A program made the translations under genes and the position numbers. The notes beneath the pieces were generated by a model. It searched no databases and had not been told where the DNA came from. It worked only from the letters and a program-made list of their open reading frames with translations. This document shows, piece after piece, positions 41,799-53,969 of a DNA stretch of 58,000 nt. The DNA comes from Adiantum capillus-veneris (Eukaryota; Streptophyta; Polypodiopsida; Polypodiales; Pteridaceae). The stretch lies in the NCBI GenBank assembly GCA_014529385.2, contig CM043956.1, forward strand, positions 63,682,620 to 63,740,619. Reading direction: 5' to 3'. Positions within the stretch are counted from its first letter, which is position 1; each line of letters begins with the position of its first letter.

Positions 41799-41814
41799 CT
41801 CCCCCCCTTCCCAG
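41799..41814 (-). other. Polypurine tract of the gag-protease element
   Basis: Minus strand CTGGGAAGGGGGGGAG, directly adjoining the LTR start TGTTTGG. Confidence 0.85.
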
Positions 41815-42932
41815 CTCGTGTCGTCCCTTGAAACGACCATTTGTAGTTTGTGTCTTCTTGTTGATGAAAATTACCTCTTCCTTGATTGAGTTATATCTGG
41901 CATGTTTTTCTTGTTCAAATGGGGCGTCCATTTGCCTTTGATGGATGAAAATGTGTTCTTCGTGATTTGGATGTTGTGAACGAGGCATTTGTGCATGTTG
42001 TTGCACATCCTGCTATACCTTTCCCTCTGTGCAGTTGGTCGATGATACCTGTTTCTTTGGATACTTCGCTTCCTGGTGCAATTGACTTTTGATTGGAGCT
42101 CGTATCTCAAAATGTTTGAGACTTTGACATGTGTGCACTGGCATCTCCAATTTGATTTTCTTTGCCACTTTGTCAATAGAGATTTGTTGGTATCTTTGAA
42201 GATAAGAGCTGCTCTTGTCGAAGCGTAGTTGAGAACAATGTGGCTCCACTTGATCTCTTTGAAGATCATGTAACAAAGTATTTATTGGTCTCATTTGATG
42301 GAAGGAATATATACAATAGAATAGTGATGGGTGTTTCTAAATTAGGGTCTAGAACCTGAATGACCAAAGGGAAAAACCCAGTGAGAAAAAATGCCTTTGG
42401 TATACGCTCTTATCGGGGTTGAACACTTGGAAGTTGAGTACCTGTTCATGCAAGGTGAGTGCTTGGGTGAAATAAAGTAAGAGTGCGTAATGCAAGTGCC
42501 AATCATGGGACACTCTATATGCACACAAGAGTTCTTTCAAGAAAATCATGCGGTGTGAAAAATGAGTTGTTGGGTGCTTCAAGGAACAAATGTAGCACAT
42601 GTGATATCCAAGGACATCTCAATAGCTTCCACATTTCCAAGAAGGGTTTTTGATGTTGACGCTTCTCCACTCATTACTCACTATGCATAGTGCGTGAGTG
42701 TCTTTTGGACTCTCTTCTTCACTTTACCAAACTTAAAATACATAGACTTGGACTCTTATGCTCACCAGCATGAGCGACACAACATAAATATGCTCAACTC
42801 CTCCACCTTGAGCAATACCTAGAATAGCTAAGACTCTTAGACCACAGAGAATATTACTTGAAGCTTTGGGACTAATGCCTTGATCATTTAGTGGCTCAAC
42901 TGCCCGACTCTTGACTTTCATGCCATGTATTT
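41815..42932 (-). other. 3' untranslated region of the gag-protease element
   Basis: No conserved domain is recognised. A 93-codon frame at 42294-42013 and shorter ones have no recognisable features. It may contain further decayed coding sequence. Confidence 0.4.
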
Positions 42933-44109
42933 TTAATGGCGACTTGGACTTACCTGTTCAAGGCCTGAAACCCAATGCCATAAGTTCTTCAGATTAAGGC
43001 CTCTATCATTGTGTTGGTCTTTGGATGCCACCATTTTGTCGAGTAGGTTGGCATATTTTGGCTCCTCTTGACTTGCTTGTCGTATGTTCACACTGCTTTG
43101 TAAAACCAGTTCTTCAGCTATTGTAGAGACTGATGTAGCGTTTGCTTTATCTTGCATGAGAAGCGGTTGTCGAGATTTGTGGGTTCTTTGTAATTGCGTT
43201 TCCATGAGAGATTTTGGAACCCACCTTGTCTTTGGTCCTTGTGTGACCGTCTTTTGTATTCGCTCTTTTTGCTCGATGACTTGATGGACACTAGGCTTCG
43301 ACAGCCAGATCTGATGATTTCCTTCGTAGAAGCCTTGCTTTTGTAATTGATGACAAGGTATCCATTTTGAGGTTGTTCCTCCCTTGGTTGTGCTTAGTCT
43401 ACATTGGATCTTTGTTGTTGTTGATTATCTTTGTGTGGGATCCTTTTCTACTTGGTTGGTATTAGTGGCTCTAGGTTGAACAACTACTTTGGGTAACCAT
43501 ATTTGGGTGTTACCTTCATAAAATCCTTGTGCTTCAAGTAGCTTGACGGGAACCATTCGCTGCTGCATCTGTTTGTGTTGGGTAGCTTCGTTGAAATTTG
43601 ACTTTGGTAACCATACTTGTTGTGTTGCTTTCTTGGAAGGTCTTTCCTTTTGTCCTTTTTTGTTGTTCTTTCTCCTGCTTGCGTTGTTTTTATTTCGTTA
43701 ATAGCTTGGCTAGCTCATTGTCGAACTTCTTTCTTGAGGTGAGTACATCCAGGCTGTTACTTTAGGCTTTTTGGCCCAAACATTAATGTTTCCTTCGAAG
43801 TAGCCTTGAGCAATGATTGACTCATTGGATGCTACCCACCCTATCACCTTTTGTTGTTGTGGTTGAACCCGTGTTTCATGTATCCAAACTGGGTCTTTGA
43901 CTTGGATGTGCTCTTTGGATACCAACACTTGGTTGACATTCTTCGGCTTCTTCTGGAAGCTTTTTGTGATGGAAAATTTGGTTGATAGACTTTTTGCTTT
44001 GGTTTCTATTGCATTGTTGATGGTGTGGCTCTTGATGTAGAGGCTTCGTGGGAAATTTGATGGAATCTCGTTGAAGGTAAAGTCGTCTAGCGAGGTTGAT
44101 ATACGTCAA
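42933..44109 (-). pseudogene. Repeat-bearing 3' coding region of the gag-protease element
   Basis: Occupies the place where pol would normally be. Three imperfect copies of one motif are seen in decayed frames: ESIIAQGYFEGNINVW (about 43830-43770), KLLEAQGFYEGNTQIW (about 43545-43500) and HQLQKQGFYEGNHQIW (about 43350-43305), i.e. Q-G-aromatic-aromatic-E-G-N-x-x-[IV]-W. Linkers carry related [TQP]-[VR]-W-[LVI]-[PH] words (QQVWLPKSNF, TRWVPKSLME, DPVWIHETR) and are rich in Gln and Lys. A 90-codon frame ends at 42933. Function unknown: possibly an RNA- or Gag-binding scaffold, or an accessory protein. Confidence 0.55.
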
Positions 44110-44740
44110 TGTTTACCTTTGATTTACCTTTTTCCGCGATGGTTGGAAATTTCTTCTCTGCATGGATTTGAGAAGCTTCATGGAGTCTTACCGTTGTTGT
44201 TGTTGAAGCTTTTGATTGTTTTCGAAAGAAGATGTTCCTCCAGCTTTTTGTCAGGACTAGACTCTCTTTGATATGATGGGAGTTGATTATGTGGAAAGTA
44301 TCTTTATACTCCCCGGTACTCAATTTGAGTACAGCTTCTGCCACTCCAAAGCTAGGAATCGGGATTTTTGAACTTGTGTAAATTGTTTCTTCTAGCTCAT
44401 TGATTGGTGGCTTTCCCATCATGATCCACGTTCCATAAGTCATTAGATTCTTAGTAGCATAAGGATCAATTGCGGCCGAACATGTAACCTTGAGCCCTGT
44501 TTGTCCGCATAAATTGAATTTGATCATCGTAGGAGATAGTCCATCTTCTTCCTTGTCCCTGTTCTTCTTTTGATCTTGCGTTTGTTGAAGATTTTCCGTT
44601 GAACTTGGAAGCTTTTCTCCTTTATCTACTTTCATTTGTACTTTTTCTGGAGTCGGCTTCTTTGAAACAGCTTTTGTTGTTTCTTCAAGTATGTCAATAA
44701 TGACATATTCTTGTGGTTTCTCTGCTTCCTTCGTTTTCAA
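44087..44740 (-). pseudogene. Possible degenerate second aspartic-protease-like domain
   Basis: A 217-codon frame directly after the protease frame. A Lys/Glu-rich start is followed by IKFNLCGQTGLKVTCSAAID, PIPSFGVAEAVLKLSTGEYK and TFHIINSHHIKESLVLTKSW. The spacing of hydrophobic strands resembles a retropepsin fold, with AIDPYATKNLM where D[ST]GA-T...I would be, so the Gly of the active site would be lost. This reading is tentative; it could be an unrelated domain. Confidence 0.35.
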
Positions 44741-44782
44741 TTTTGCCTCATGCTCTAGGATGTAGCTATCTGTCTCACTTTT

Positions 44783-45574
44783 TCAGCTTTCATACTCAAA
44801 AACTTCATTAGCTTCCTTCAACACTTTCAACATAAAACATGAAACTAGGTCGTAGCCTTCTTCATTAAAAAACTTGGTTGGAGTTAGCTCATTTACACAC
44901 ACATCCAAGGTTGCCAATATTTGAGTCCATCCAAAGGGTTCAAATAACTCCTCTGGAAATGGTTCTGGTATGTATGCTTCATCATCCATTGATCTTTCTA
45001 GGATGCAATCCTCCTTCATTGAGCTTCCACACTTCGAAGCACCACACATCCAATGTTCTTGTTTGGTTTGTAGCCACGCAGGTATCTCTTTCCCATTGAC
45101 TATAGTAGAGTCAATTTCTTCTAAATGAGTTCTATTCACATCTCTATATCTATGGTCTTTTATGCTTATTTTTGTGGTGATCTTTTTATGTCTCAAGTAG
45201 ATATAGTCATAGCCGCAATCTTGAACCATCTTAAGTTGACGCATGAAAGGTCTTCCTAAAATGATATCAAAATTGTTCCCTTTTCTAAAATCTACTATTG
45301 CAAACGTATGTTCATATTCAATTCCACAAGAAGTCACAATAATTTGCTCTAAGATACCCATAGTTTTTTTCGTGTATCCATCTGCAAGTTGCAGCTTCAT
45401 TCTAGTTTTCCTAAGCGCTGGTCTACCCCATTCTTCCCAAATGTCTTTTGTGGCTATGGCTACTCCAGCCCCACTATCAAGTATAGCCAATGTTTTAACT
45501 CCTTCGTATTCCACAGGTAAGGTGGTGTTTCCTTCTTCTCCTTCGCAATATTCCCCCACCTTGTTTATTGGCAC
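44783..45574 (-). CDS. Aspartic protease of the gag-protease element
   Basis: A 263-codon frame with a complete-looking retropepsin: VEYEGVKTLAILDSGAGVAI (active site DSGA, residue about 33), KLQLADGYTKKTMGILEQII (flap region) and GNNFDIILGRPFMRQLKMVQ (ILGRPF, second conserved motif, residue about 112), then an acidic extension. It would cut the Gag polyprotein inside the particle. It was probably continuous with gag in the past; a stop or frameshift lies between 45574 and 45623. Active-site residues are intact. Confidence 0.85.
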   Translation of the reverse strand: MPINKVGEYCEGEEGNTTLPVEYEGVKTLAILDSGAGVAIATKDIWEEWGRPALRKTRMKLQLADGYTKKTMGILEQIIVTSCGIEYEHTFAIVDFRKGNNFDIILGRPFMRQLKMVQDCGYDYIYLRHKKITTKISIKDHRYRDVNRTHLEEIDSTIVNGKEIPAWLQTKQEHWMCGASKCGSSMKEDCILERSMDDEAYIPEPFPEELFEPFGWTQILATLDVCVNELTPTKFFNEEGYDLVSCFMLKVLKEANEVFEYES

Positions 45575-45622
45575 AGGTTTAGCATCTGCACTTTCTTGTT
45601 GAGTTTTGTTTGATTGTTCATT

Positions 45623-46948
45623 TTAGGGTAGATCTTGAAGAGGTATCTTTAATCCCATCTTCCCCAAATTGTTGCCTACTTCATCCCATACATGTGGTCT
45701 AATCTTAAGCAGTTCAGATAGAGTAATGGTACACTGTATTGGAGCTGACATCAACTCTTGCATACTCTTTGTATCCATCATCTTGGATATGGATTTCCTT
45801 TGAGATGGCACCACTCTAGTCTCTGAGCCTACCTCATGTTCTCCTATGTATGAGGGCAAGGTCTTCAAGGACTCTGGTTAACTTTCAATTGAAACTTCTG
45901 TCCCTGCATCTCCATTTAGAGATTGAATGTCTCCCTGATAGACTTCATGCCCTGTATTGACCTCAGTTATGGGTGCAGATTGGAAAGTCGCACTTCCATC
46001 TTTTGCACTTCTAATTGCTTCCCACAATTCATTTGGCCATGGCTCATTTATCTCTGGGATAGGTGCCATAAATTGTGATCTTGACCTTGCATTATTAGTG
46101 GTGTTGGCCACTACTTGATCATCTAGTTGAATTTCTAAGTTGTTGGTTTCTTGTGTTGCAGTCTTTGCTTGCACATCCTTTTGTGATTCTAGCTCAATGT
46201 TTCTTTGAGTTAATGTTTCAACAACCTTTGCCTTAGGCATTTCAAATCCAACACTTTTTGGTTTTGTTTCTGGAGGTGGAATTGGTGCTTCAGGCTCCAT
46301 CATTGCCTGTGCAGTTTTTACCAGTTCCTTACACATTTTCAACCTCTCACTCTCTACCTGAGCATGAGGATATTTCATCCCTCGTTGCTCTAGGGTTTGT
46401 TTGGGTTTCAATCTAGCCTCATATGCTTCCAGTGATGCATCTAATGGCTCTAGGACTTTGTCTACCAACACAGATCCTCCGGAAGACGCCTTCCTTGGTT
46501 TCTTATCGCTCACCACCGTTTTGTTTTCCCGTTCTTGTTTTAATTGCTCCTTTGTCTCTTGTAATTTTGTTTGTAGTGCAATTTGATTTGTAATTGTTTT
46601 TGCTGTAATTCTGTCTCTTTTGGCTTTCCAAGATTTTCTCCCAGTCCTCACTGACACACTAGTTGTTTCCCCTTGTTTGGGTTGTTGATCTTTCTCCTCA
46701 TTAGCTTGGTCCTCAGTATTTTCTTTTTCTTGGGCTCTAGTCACTACCTTCACAGGAATTTTGGGTTCTGCCTCTGATCCACTTGGAGAAGGTAACACTC
46801 CCACAACATTCATTGTTGTTTTCCCCTGTTTGTTTGGGTGTTTTGGACAATTAGGAACAACGTGTGTAATGGAACACTCCACAAAATATCCAATTATCTC
46901 TGCATGAGAACAATTCTTGGCCCAATGATACCTCCACACTTGTAGCAT
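45623..46948 (-). pseudogene. Gag C-terminal region: zinc knuckle and charged linker
   Basis: The frame 46948-45878 starts inside a zinc knuckle whose first Cys pair (CYKCGG) is in the previous frame (47391-46894) and whose second half (YHWAKNC) is in this one, so an indel splits the nucleocapsid motif. A long charged linker follows (TVVSDKKPRKASSGG, ETKEQLKQERENKT). After a stop, the frame 45868-45623 contains MDTKSMQELMSAPIQCTITL, a pre-protease segment common upstream of the protease in Ty3 elements. Confidence 0.7.
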
Positions 46949-48798
46949 GGTCCATCTTGTTGAGTCACTGGTGGCACAATTGATGGTTGTTCTTGATTAG
47001 CCAGAATGGTCTCTTGTCTACTCTCTTGATTGGCTATGAACATCAGAGTGTCCTCATTCAACGAATAGAGTTTTCTCATAGGTTCTTGCCCTAGCCTAGG
47101 TTGTGATACCTCAGCTCGTTGTAAAGCCCTTGATACAACCCTATTTTGAAATAATGGATGATTTGGTAATGGCATTTGTTTTTCTATTTGATGTCCAAAT
47201 AGTATCCCCCTCGTGTAGGTTTGATTATAGTAGCACTCACTCATCTCATGATTGGTCCATTTTTGCTCAATGGAACACCATTTTATTCGTTGTGCTACTT
47301 GCGCTGCTAGCTCATCTAGGTTGGTCATTAATTGAGACATAACCACTTGCCTTGTGTTGGTTTCACCAGACGCTAAAGGAGCATTATCCATAGTGATCTT
47401 TGTATCACCAATTTCCTAGCCATAGGCTTTACAATTGTCAACTAGGTATAACGCTTCTCTCGTGACTTATTCAAAGGAAGTACATCCTTTTAAGTGCAAA
47501 TATTTCTTGAGAGTTTTATTTTTCAAACCCTCTATGAAGAGAATTGATAATCTTTCATCCTGTGGTAACTCGCGTTCCGGACATCTCTCTATATATTGTT
47601 TGAAGCGTAGCGATGCTTCCTTCACTCTCTCATCTTCTTTTTGCTTGAATGCATAGATTTGGGACACTGTGTTATGCTTGATTCCCCTTTTAGAGAACTC
47701 CACAAAAAATTCTTGCAACAGTTGTTCAACGTTTGAGAAGGCATTTTTGTCCAACGGTTGGAACCAATTCAATGCTATCCCTTCCAAGGTTAAGCCAAAT
47801 CCCTCATATTGTGTATGAAAATAAAATACTTGTTTGGCTCTTAACACTTGTTTGAACAAGTATCCATGTACGTATGGATCCCTTAATCCATCATACTTCT
47901 TCTTGACACATTTGGCCAATTGATATGGTCTCATTGGTTTTGGTTCAACCATGTATCTTAGCGTGTTGGGGTCTCTCTCAAAGACATCCCTCGTTCCTTC
48001 TTCTCGTCTTGGAGTAAATCCTGGTGGAATCCCCTTTGAGACATGTTTTGGAAATGTTGATGGATTTGTAAGTCTAATTGGTGGTCTCTTGGTTTCACTC
48101 AATGAGGTAGGGGCTACACTCCCGTGAATAGCTATTTTGGATGTTTGAGGTCCATTTGATTCCATAGTTTCAATGTTAGCTTCTTGCAAATCAGTCTCAA
48201 AAAACCTTGGTACGCTTACACTCGGTTGAAAGTAGTAAGCAGAGATTGGAGTACCCATGTATGTATATATTTCTAGCTCAATTGGGCTGATAAGTTTGTA
48301 CTCTCGTCCATACTTATCTACCATTAGAACTTGCACTCCTTGGTAATCTGTGTATGTGAAGGCATAGAGGTTCTTGTAGTCTGTCAACTCTTCAATGATG
48401 GAATTTAAACATCTATAGAAGTTGTTTTGATCCCCAATAGGTAACCTATAAAGGCCATCATAAGTGTAATCCGTTAGAACTCTCGTGGCTTCATTGGTGT
48501 TGATGAACCTCCTGTTGGGTTTGTTGATTAGAGAATGCTTCTCCTCTAAGTCTCCAACAATTTGCACTTTTTCTCTTCCAAACTCCCGCATTTTAGTTGA
48601 TTGGTTTGGCTTCCAGTGAGCTACATGATCACTTAACAAATATCCATGAGCCATGCCTTGAGGTTTGGCTTGATATGATTGATAAGCCTCATGGTCTTGT
48701 CTCCACCCTCTTGTTATAGGTGTTACAATATTTTTGGCTGTTTGTGTAGGTGGTGAAGCTGTCCGGGGCGGGCAACAAGAAGAGCAACCTCTAGACAC
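46894..48798 (-). pseudogene. Gag of the gag-protease element (capsid region)
   Basis: The frame 48798-47467 carries the capsid region: FEGFGLTLEGIALNWFQPLD-like segment near residue 335, LLQEFFVEFSKRGIKHNTVS, RFKQYIERCPERELPQDERL and LFIEGLKNKTLKKYL, matching the Ty3 retrotrans_gag pattern. Two stops in the same frame (47467 and about 47418) interrupt it; 47391-46894 continues with SQLMTNLDELAAQVAQRIKW up to the zinc knuckle. The Met at 48798 or a later one (MAHGYLLSDH) is the start. The N-terminal 300 residues are long compared with a usual Gag. Confidence 0.75.
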
Positions 48799-48928
48799 TC
48801 TTCAAGGCTCCCATGCTGCTCAATTGGGTTGGGGTTGGAAAAAAACAACAAACACACACACAAACCCACAACCTAACCCTACACAAATTTGGGGCACCAC
48901 CTAGTTTTGGATGCGAACTAGGACACGT

Positions 48929-48930
<2 letters not shown>

Positions 48931-48996
<66 letters not shown>
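48931..48996. repeat. (GA)n microsatellite upstream of gag
   Basis: About 66 bp of pure GA, i.e. (TC)n in the element's sense, about 130 bp before the gag start. Confidence 0.95.
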
Positions 48997-48998
<2 letters not shown>

Positions 48999-51900
48999 CT
49001 CGGGCTGCTTTGAAACGTATCGGCAATGATCAAGCAAACACAATTATGTATGTAAGAAAGAGAGAGAAGGGGGAGGGGGTGTTTGTTGCACTAATACCTT
49101 CTTACAAATCTGTCATGACCAATCAAAGTGATATTAGTATTTGTTCAACATAGCTTGAGTAAATTACACCACAACACATCACAAGAAAAGCCACCCCACT
49201 CACTGTCTTAAGGCCAGGGGAGTCCTCTCCACCCTGTCGCCCTCTTACAGTATGTGGGATTTATGGCTAAATTGATGACAACACTAGAGACAAGCTATCA
49301 AGAACTTAACAAAAAAAACACCAAGACACTTACACATCATTGTTGTCCATTACTTCACATGGGAAGAGAGACAAAGTATCCAAGCTTAGTCCAAATCCAC
49401 CCTCCTTGATTCAACAAATGTTGGGCTTACACTAGTAGGAGAAATGATAGATTTCCTACTCTCAATTGAGTGATCACTCTCTCTCTTACAATGGCATAGA
49501 GTTCCCTTGCTAATCCCCTATTACAACACATGCACATGCATAAGACAATGAGCTTCCACTCAAGAGCTCCTTCTAGAGAGGTTGAGCTTGGCTTCTCAAG
49601 CTATAGCATAGTGCTCTTGCTTATGGCTCCCCTTTGTGCTAGCTACACCCTCCTTTTATAGCAATTTTGAAGGCTAGGGTTACTCCTCTAACCATGGTTG
49701 GGTTAGATTTTCAGCAATTTATCTAATTTCTTTTGCTTGGAATTATCAAGAAGTTGGTGGGGAAAGAGAGAGGAGAGAAATGGAGGTGATAGGACTTTTC
49801 ATAGTGGGTTAGTGTTAGTAGAGTTAGTATTAATTTACAAATGGAATTGGATATTTACAATGGGAGTATCCATGTAGGATACAAATAAGGAAGAAAAAAT
49901 CTTAAGAGGTAAGAAAAGGTGGATTCCTTACAAGGTTGATGCTCCAAGTGTCTTGAGTAGGGCCAATTTCGACGCTTGTTGATGGTCCACTAGCTTTGAC
50001 GGTACATTTTTTCTCCACTCTTGACCTTCCTTGAGAGACAAGGTAATTGAAGTTGAGTAATCAACCACCATGATGCTGTCTTTTAAGAGAAGAGGCTGAA
50101 TTTTGTGGTTTTTTTGATAGATATGGGTAATTTGGAGGAGGAAAAATGAGACTAGGTGGTCAATTTTGGAATGGAATTGTGTGTGGGAGGTATGAGTTCA
50201 CCATGGTTTCTCTTATTCTTCAAGGTTGAGGAGAAGGTGAGTAGGGTGCAGAGAGGAGTGGTGAGAGAGGTGGGGATTATGAGTGGAGAAGTGTGTGTGA
50301 AAGAGGAAAATGATAAAGTGGAAGAGAGAGTGTGGCTGCATAGCATGGGAAAACTGGGGTCCACTAATAAAATCATAGCTCACAGCTCGTAGCTCAAAAA
50401 AATATGAAAAACTTTGAGGCAAAAGTTCAGCCCACGAGCTACAACTTTTGTTTGTATCACCTTTTCAAATTCGGAGAGCAAGTGAACTTTAAAAATTCAG
50501 CAAAACCGACCGTTTTTTTCCACTGCACAAGGTCCTTGTGGGGTCCTTCTTTGGATGATTCTTTTGAATACCTCCAAGAGTGAGCCCTCCATAGTGCATG
50601 TATGCATGCCACCTACCCTTGACCTTATTTGGTAGGTCTATAATTGAAGATATTGTTGAGATTATGATATAAGTGAATAGTACAACTAAGAAAATCAAAT
50701 ATTGAGGGGTCTAAAAAATATGTACATGTCAAATATAAATAATATAAGTGGAAAAAATATAAAGGGGTCAAAAGAAATCTCTCTCATTATGAGGCTACCA
50801 TAAAAAGATAAATATTTTTGGTGTTCTAATTTTTTAGAAAAAAAAGAAAATAGATGTAGGAAGGAAAAAATCAGAATAGTGAAAAAATATACACATAAAT
50901 AAAACTAGTTTTTTTGGATTTTTGTTGGGGTGGAGTTACACCAAATATAAGAGAAGCTTACATGAAAATATTTCTATATGGAATAAAGAGTATGAAAAAT
51001 GGTAAGAAAAAATTGTGGTAATGGTGAGGCAATGTACAGAGCATAAATAACACACACCTAGGTAGAAATATTTAAATAAATATCAAAATAATTATGAAAA
51101 AATCTTTTATTTAGGCCCTATATACAAAGAAATATTTACATACGCATGGGCCATAATATACTTTTTTTTTATATTTTTTTTTATTTTTTTGGCTCAACTA
51201 GCCCAATGACTAGCTAATTGAGGGTTTTTAAAGAAGATATGGGAAAAGTCCCGTGACTCACGCACGCCTATGTACAGTGAAATGGTAGGGATAGCCACAG
51301 TGTTTGGGTGATTTTTGTAGGGTGAGGTAACTCACTGTGGCAATTACAAAGAGCCGAAAAACGGCTATCAGTGGCATAGCTCTGAGTTGAGTGGGAAACC
51401 CTAATGATGGATGAGTTGTCATGTTTAAGCCTCACTCAATACTCTCAAGATGGTCCTTGATAAGAACACCTTGGCTTAGTGCACACAATCCCTTTTTGCC
51501 CCTGGTCAAGTCTCTAAAAAGTCAAGAATTTGTGACTCTTTGGTCTCTGGAAATTGGTCTTGGGGTACCCTAAAAGTTTGGATTTAGGAAACCTAGTAAA
51601 ATTCAGCTCTAAAATTCAGCCCACAAGATTTCTTCCTAGCTATACCTGACTCAATTTGGAGTTGCCTATCAAAAGTTAGAGCACTTTTAGTGATCTGCAC
51701 TTGAAACAGCATGCAAAACAGTCTCAGGACCAAAACACAGGAACTTTGGCTTGTATCTTGGCCTCCCGAAGGTATTTTTAGCTCAACTTGAGATTTGGGG
51801 TGTACTCAAGTAGGTCTACAAACTTATGAAGTCAGATACCCCCACTATGTAGAGGTACACCGATCGCGATCGTTGACCCCATGTCATAGATTTGGAAGAT

Positions 51901-53947
51901 TTTTGCACAGTAGCTAGCCCTTGATGTCTTGATACCAAGTGTCTTTGTACTTTTGAATTTGGAGATGTTTTGACCAATGAAAACCCAAATCCCAGGTGGT
52001 TTTGCAGTTATTGGCCTAATTGTGTAACTGTTACTTTTGACCACTTTCTTTTGCTTTTTTGACCTTGCTCCTTTTGGAAAATATGTTGCACTAGATGTCA
52101 GCTACCTACTCATAAATTTTCAATCCACAATGTCACTGGGGTACACCGATCCCGATCGTAGTTCCAGCTCCTTTTTGCATGAAATTTTAGGAGTTGATAG
52201 ACAAGGGTATGAATAGTCTATTCCCAAACCCACTTTGCATTTGGATCACAAAAACTTGAATTTTCTCAAAATTTTGGTATGAAGGATCAGTGATTAGTGT
52301 TTGCCCTATTTGACATTTGTCTTTTGGTTTTTTGACCCTGGTTCTTTTGAGAAAGTTGTTTGTCTAGTTATCAGCTATCTACTCACCAAATCTCAACTCA
52401 AAATTTCACTATGGTACACCGATCACGATCGTACTTTAGAGCCCAAATTGGATGAAACTTGTGGATATGGTAGATAATGACGTGTACAATCTACTCCCCA
52501 AATCTTTTTGAATTTGGACAAGAAAAAGTCACGTTTTCACCAGATCTTGGTCTGCTGCAGTGGTTTCCTGACTGTCTGCTGTTTTTGGCTATTTTGGTGA
52601 TTTTTTTGAATTTTGAAAACTCCTGGTATCTTATATAACCTAGGTGTATGTGTGGGTAAAGTTTGGTCAAAATCTGGCACTTAGGTACACCGATCGCGAT
52701 TGTAGTTCTCAGCCCAAATTGGATGAAACTTCACCAGCTTGTTCGCTAGGCTATTTTAAGACTACCTGCCAGACACTTTTGAATTTGGACTCAAAAAAGT
52801 CAAGAATTCACAGTTTCTTGGTCTGAACTGGCTGATTTTCCAATTTTATCAGGTTTGATTGATTTTGATGTTTGATTTGGGATTTGAGAGATACCTAGGC
52901 TTGTCCTATGCACAAGCTATCCCTCTGCATGGTTTCTTCCCACTTTTGATGTGTTTTGGTCTACTGAAAGTCAATTTCTATGCCAGTTTAGCAGTTTTTG
53001 ACTTGGATCTGTACTCAGTGGTTTTGACCAGTTTTTTGAGGTTTCTAGCTCTAGGTCCTTTATACTTTTATGTTTGTATACACCTGAGGATCCCACATAT
53101 GAAATCTGGTCAAAATCTGGCACTTAGGTACACCGATCGCGATCGTAGTTTGGAGCCCAAATTAGACCAAATTTTGCATGCTTGTAGACACTGATGTTTT
53201 AAGGCTATCCCCCAAGTCTTTTTGCATTTGGATCACCAAAATTCAAGATTTTACAGTTTCTGGATCTGTCAGGCTAGTTTTGTCCAAGTGGCCTGATTTT
53301 CTTGATTTTTGATGTTTTTGGGTGTGGTTGCTTTAAACAAGCTTGTTTAGAATCTTATCAGGAAGGCACATGTCAAATCTTGTACAATTCTGACACTGAG
53401 GTACACCGATCGCGATCGTAGTACCAAAGCCAAATCTGATGAAATTTTACAGGATCTCCCTAATAAGTATTTCCCAGTGTTTGGTGCTACCACTTTGTGA
53501 TTTGAATCAATTTCAGCTCTGTTTGGTCAGATTTTCTAATTTCAGAGTCTTATGGCCCTTTTGCCAAAGTTATGGTTTTCTGGTGTTTTTGACTCTATCT
53601 TTTGCCCCAAATCTAACTCGAATGTGATTTACGTATCCTACTCCTAAGTATAGAAATGAAAGAACATAAGAAAATGAATCAAACAAAACAAACAGGATAA
53701 AAAACGAATGATGGATCAGTACTCAATCGGTACAAAGAAATTTGAAGAGTAAAAATGCTTAAAGCAACCTCACTCACAACTCCCTATATCTCTCAAGAGT
53801 AGATCTAGCCAGTCCACCGACCCTAGACTCCACTAAGCACTAAACCCCTGTCTAGATGCTTCACTGAAATGTAAATGGAATGGAAATTATCTTTTGGAAC
53901 AATAAGAAAACTCTGAATACACACTCGGTCACTCATCACCTAAGATT
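48997..53947 (-). other. About 5-kb leader of the gag-protease element
   Basis: No coding sequence is supported. Contains an AT-rich part (50650-51230, with T/A homopolymers) and a tandem array (51855-53430). A long leader of this kind is usual in Athila/Tat-related elements. Confidence 0.6.
51855..53430. repeat. About 272-bp tandem array with palindrome CGATCGCGATCG
   Basis: The core GGTACACCGATCGCGATCGT recurs with GTACACC starting at 51855, 52141, 52414, 52685, 53128 and 53401; spacings are 286, 273, 271, 443 and 273 bp. Units also share words such as TTTGAATTTGGAC and CTTGGTCTG. The core is palindromic and recurs once in each LTR (about 41205 and 54300). Confidence 0.9.
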
Positions 53948-53969
53948 CATTCCCCGGCAGCGGCGCCAA
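53948..53969 (-). other. Primer-binding site, tRNA-Asp type
   Basis: Minus strand TTGGCGCCGCTGCCGGGGAA directly follows the LTR end CAAACA. The sequence fits the complement of a plant tRNA-Asp 3' end with one mismatch (CTG for TTG/GTG-type variants), the primer described for Athila-type Ty3 elements. The tRNA is named from memory. Confidence 0.7.

Noticed and set aside
51855-53430. CRISPR array or centromeric satellite
   Set aside because: Units of about 272 bp with diverged spacers inside a retroelement leader do not fit either.
52859-53627. 111- and 62-codon frames in the leader of the gag-protease element
   Set aside because: They run through the tandem array and are not kept between repeat units.
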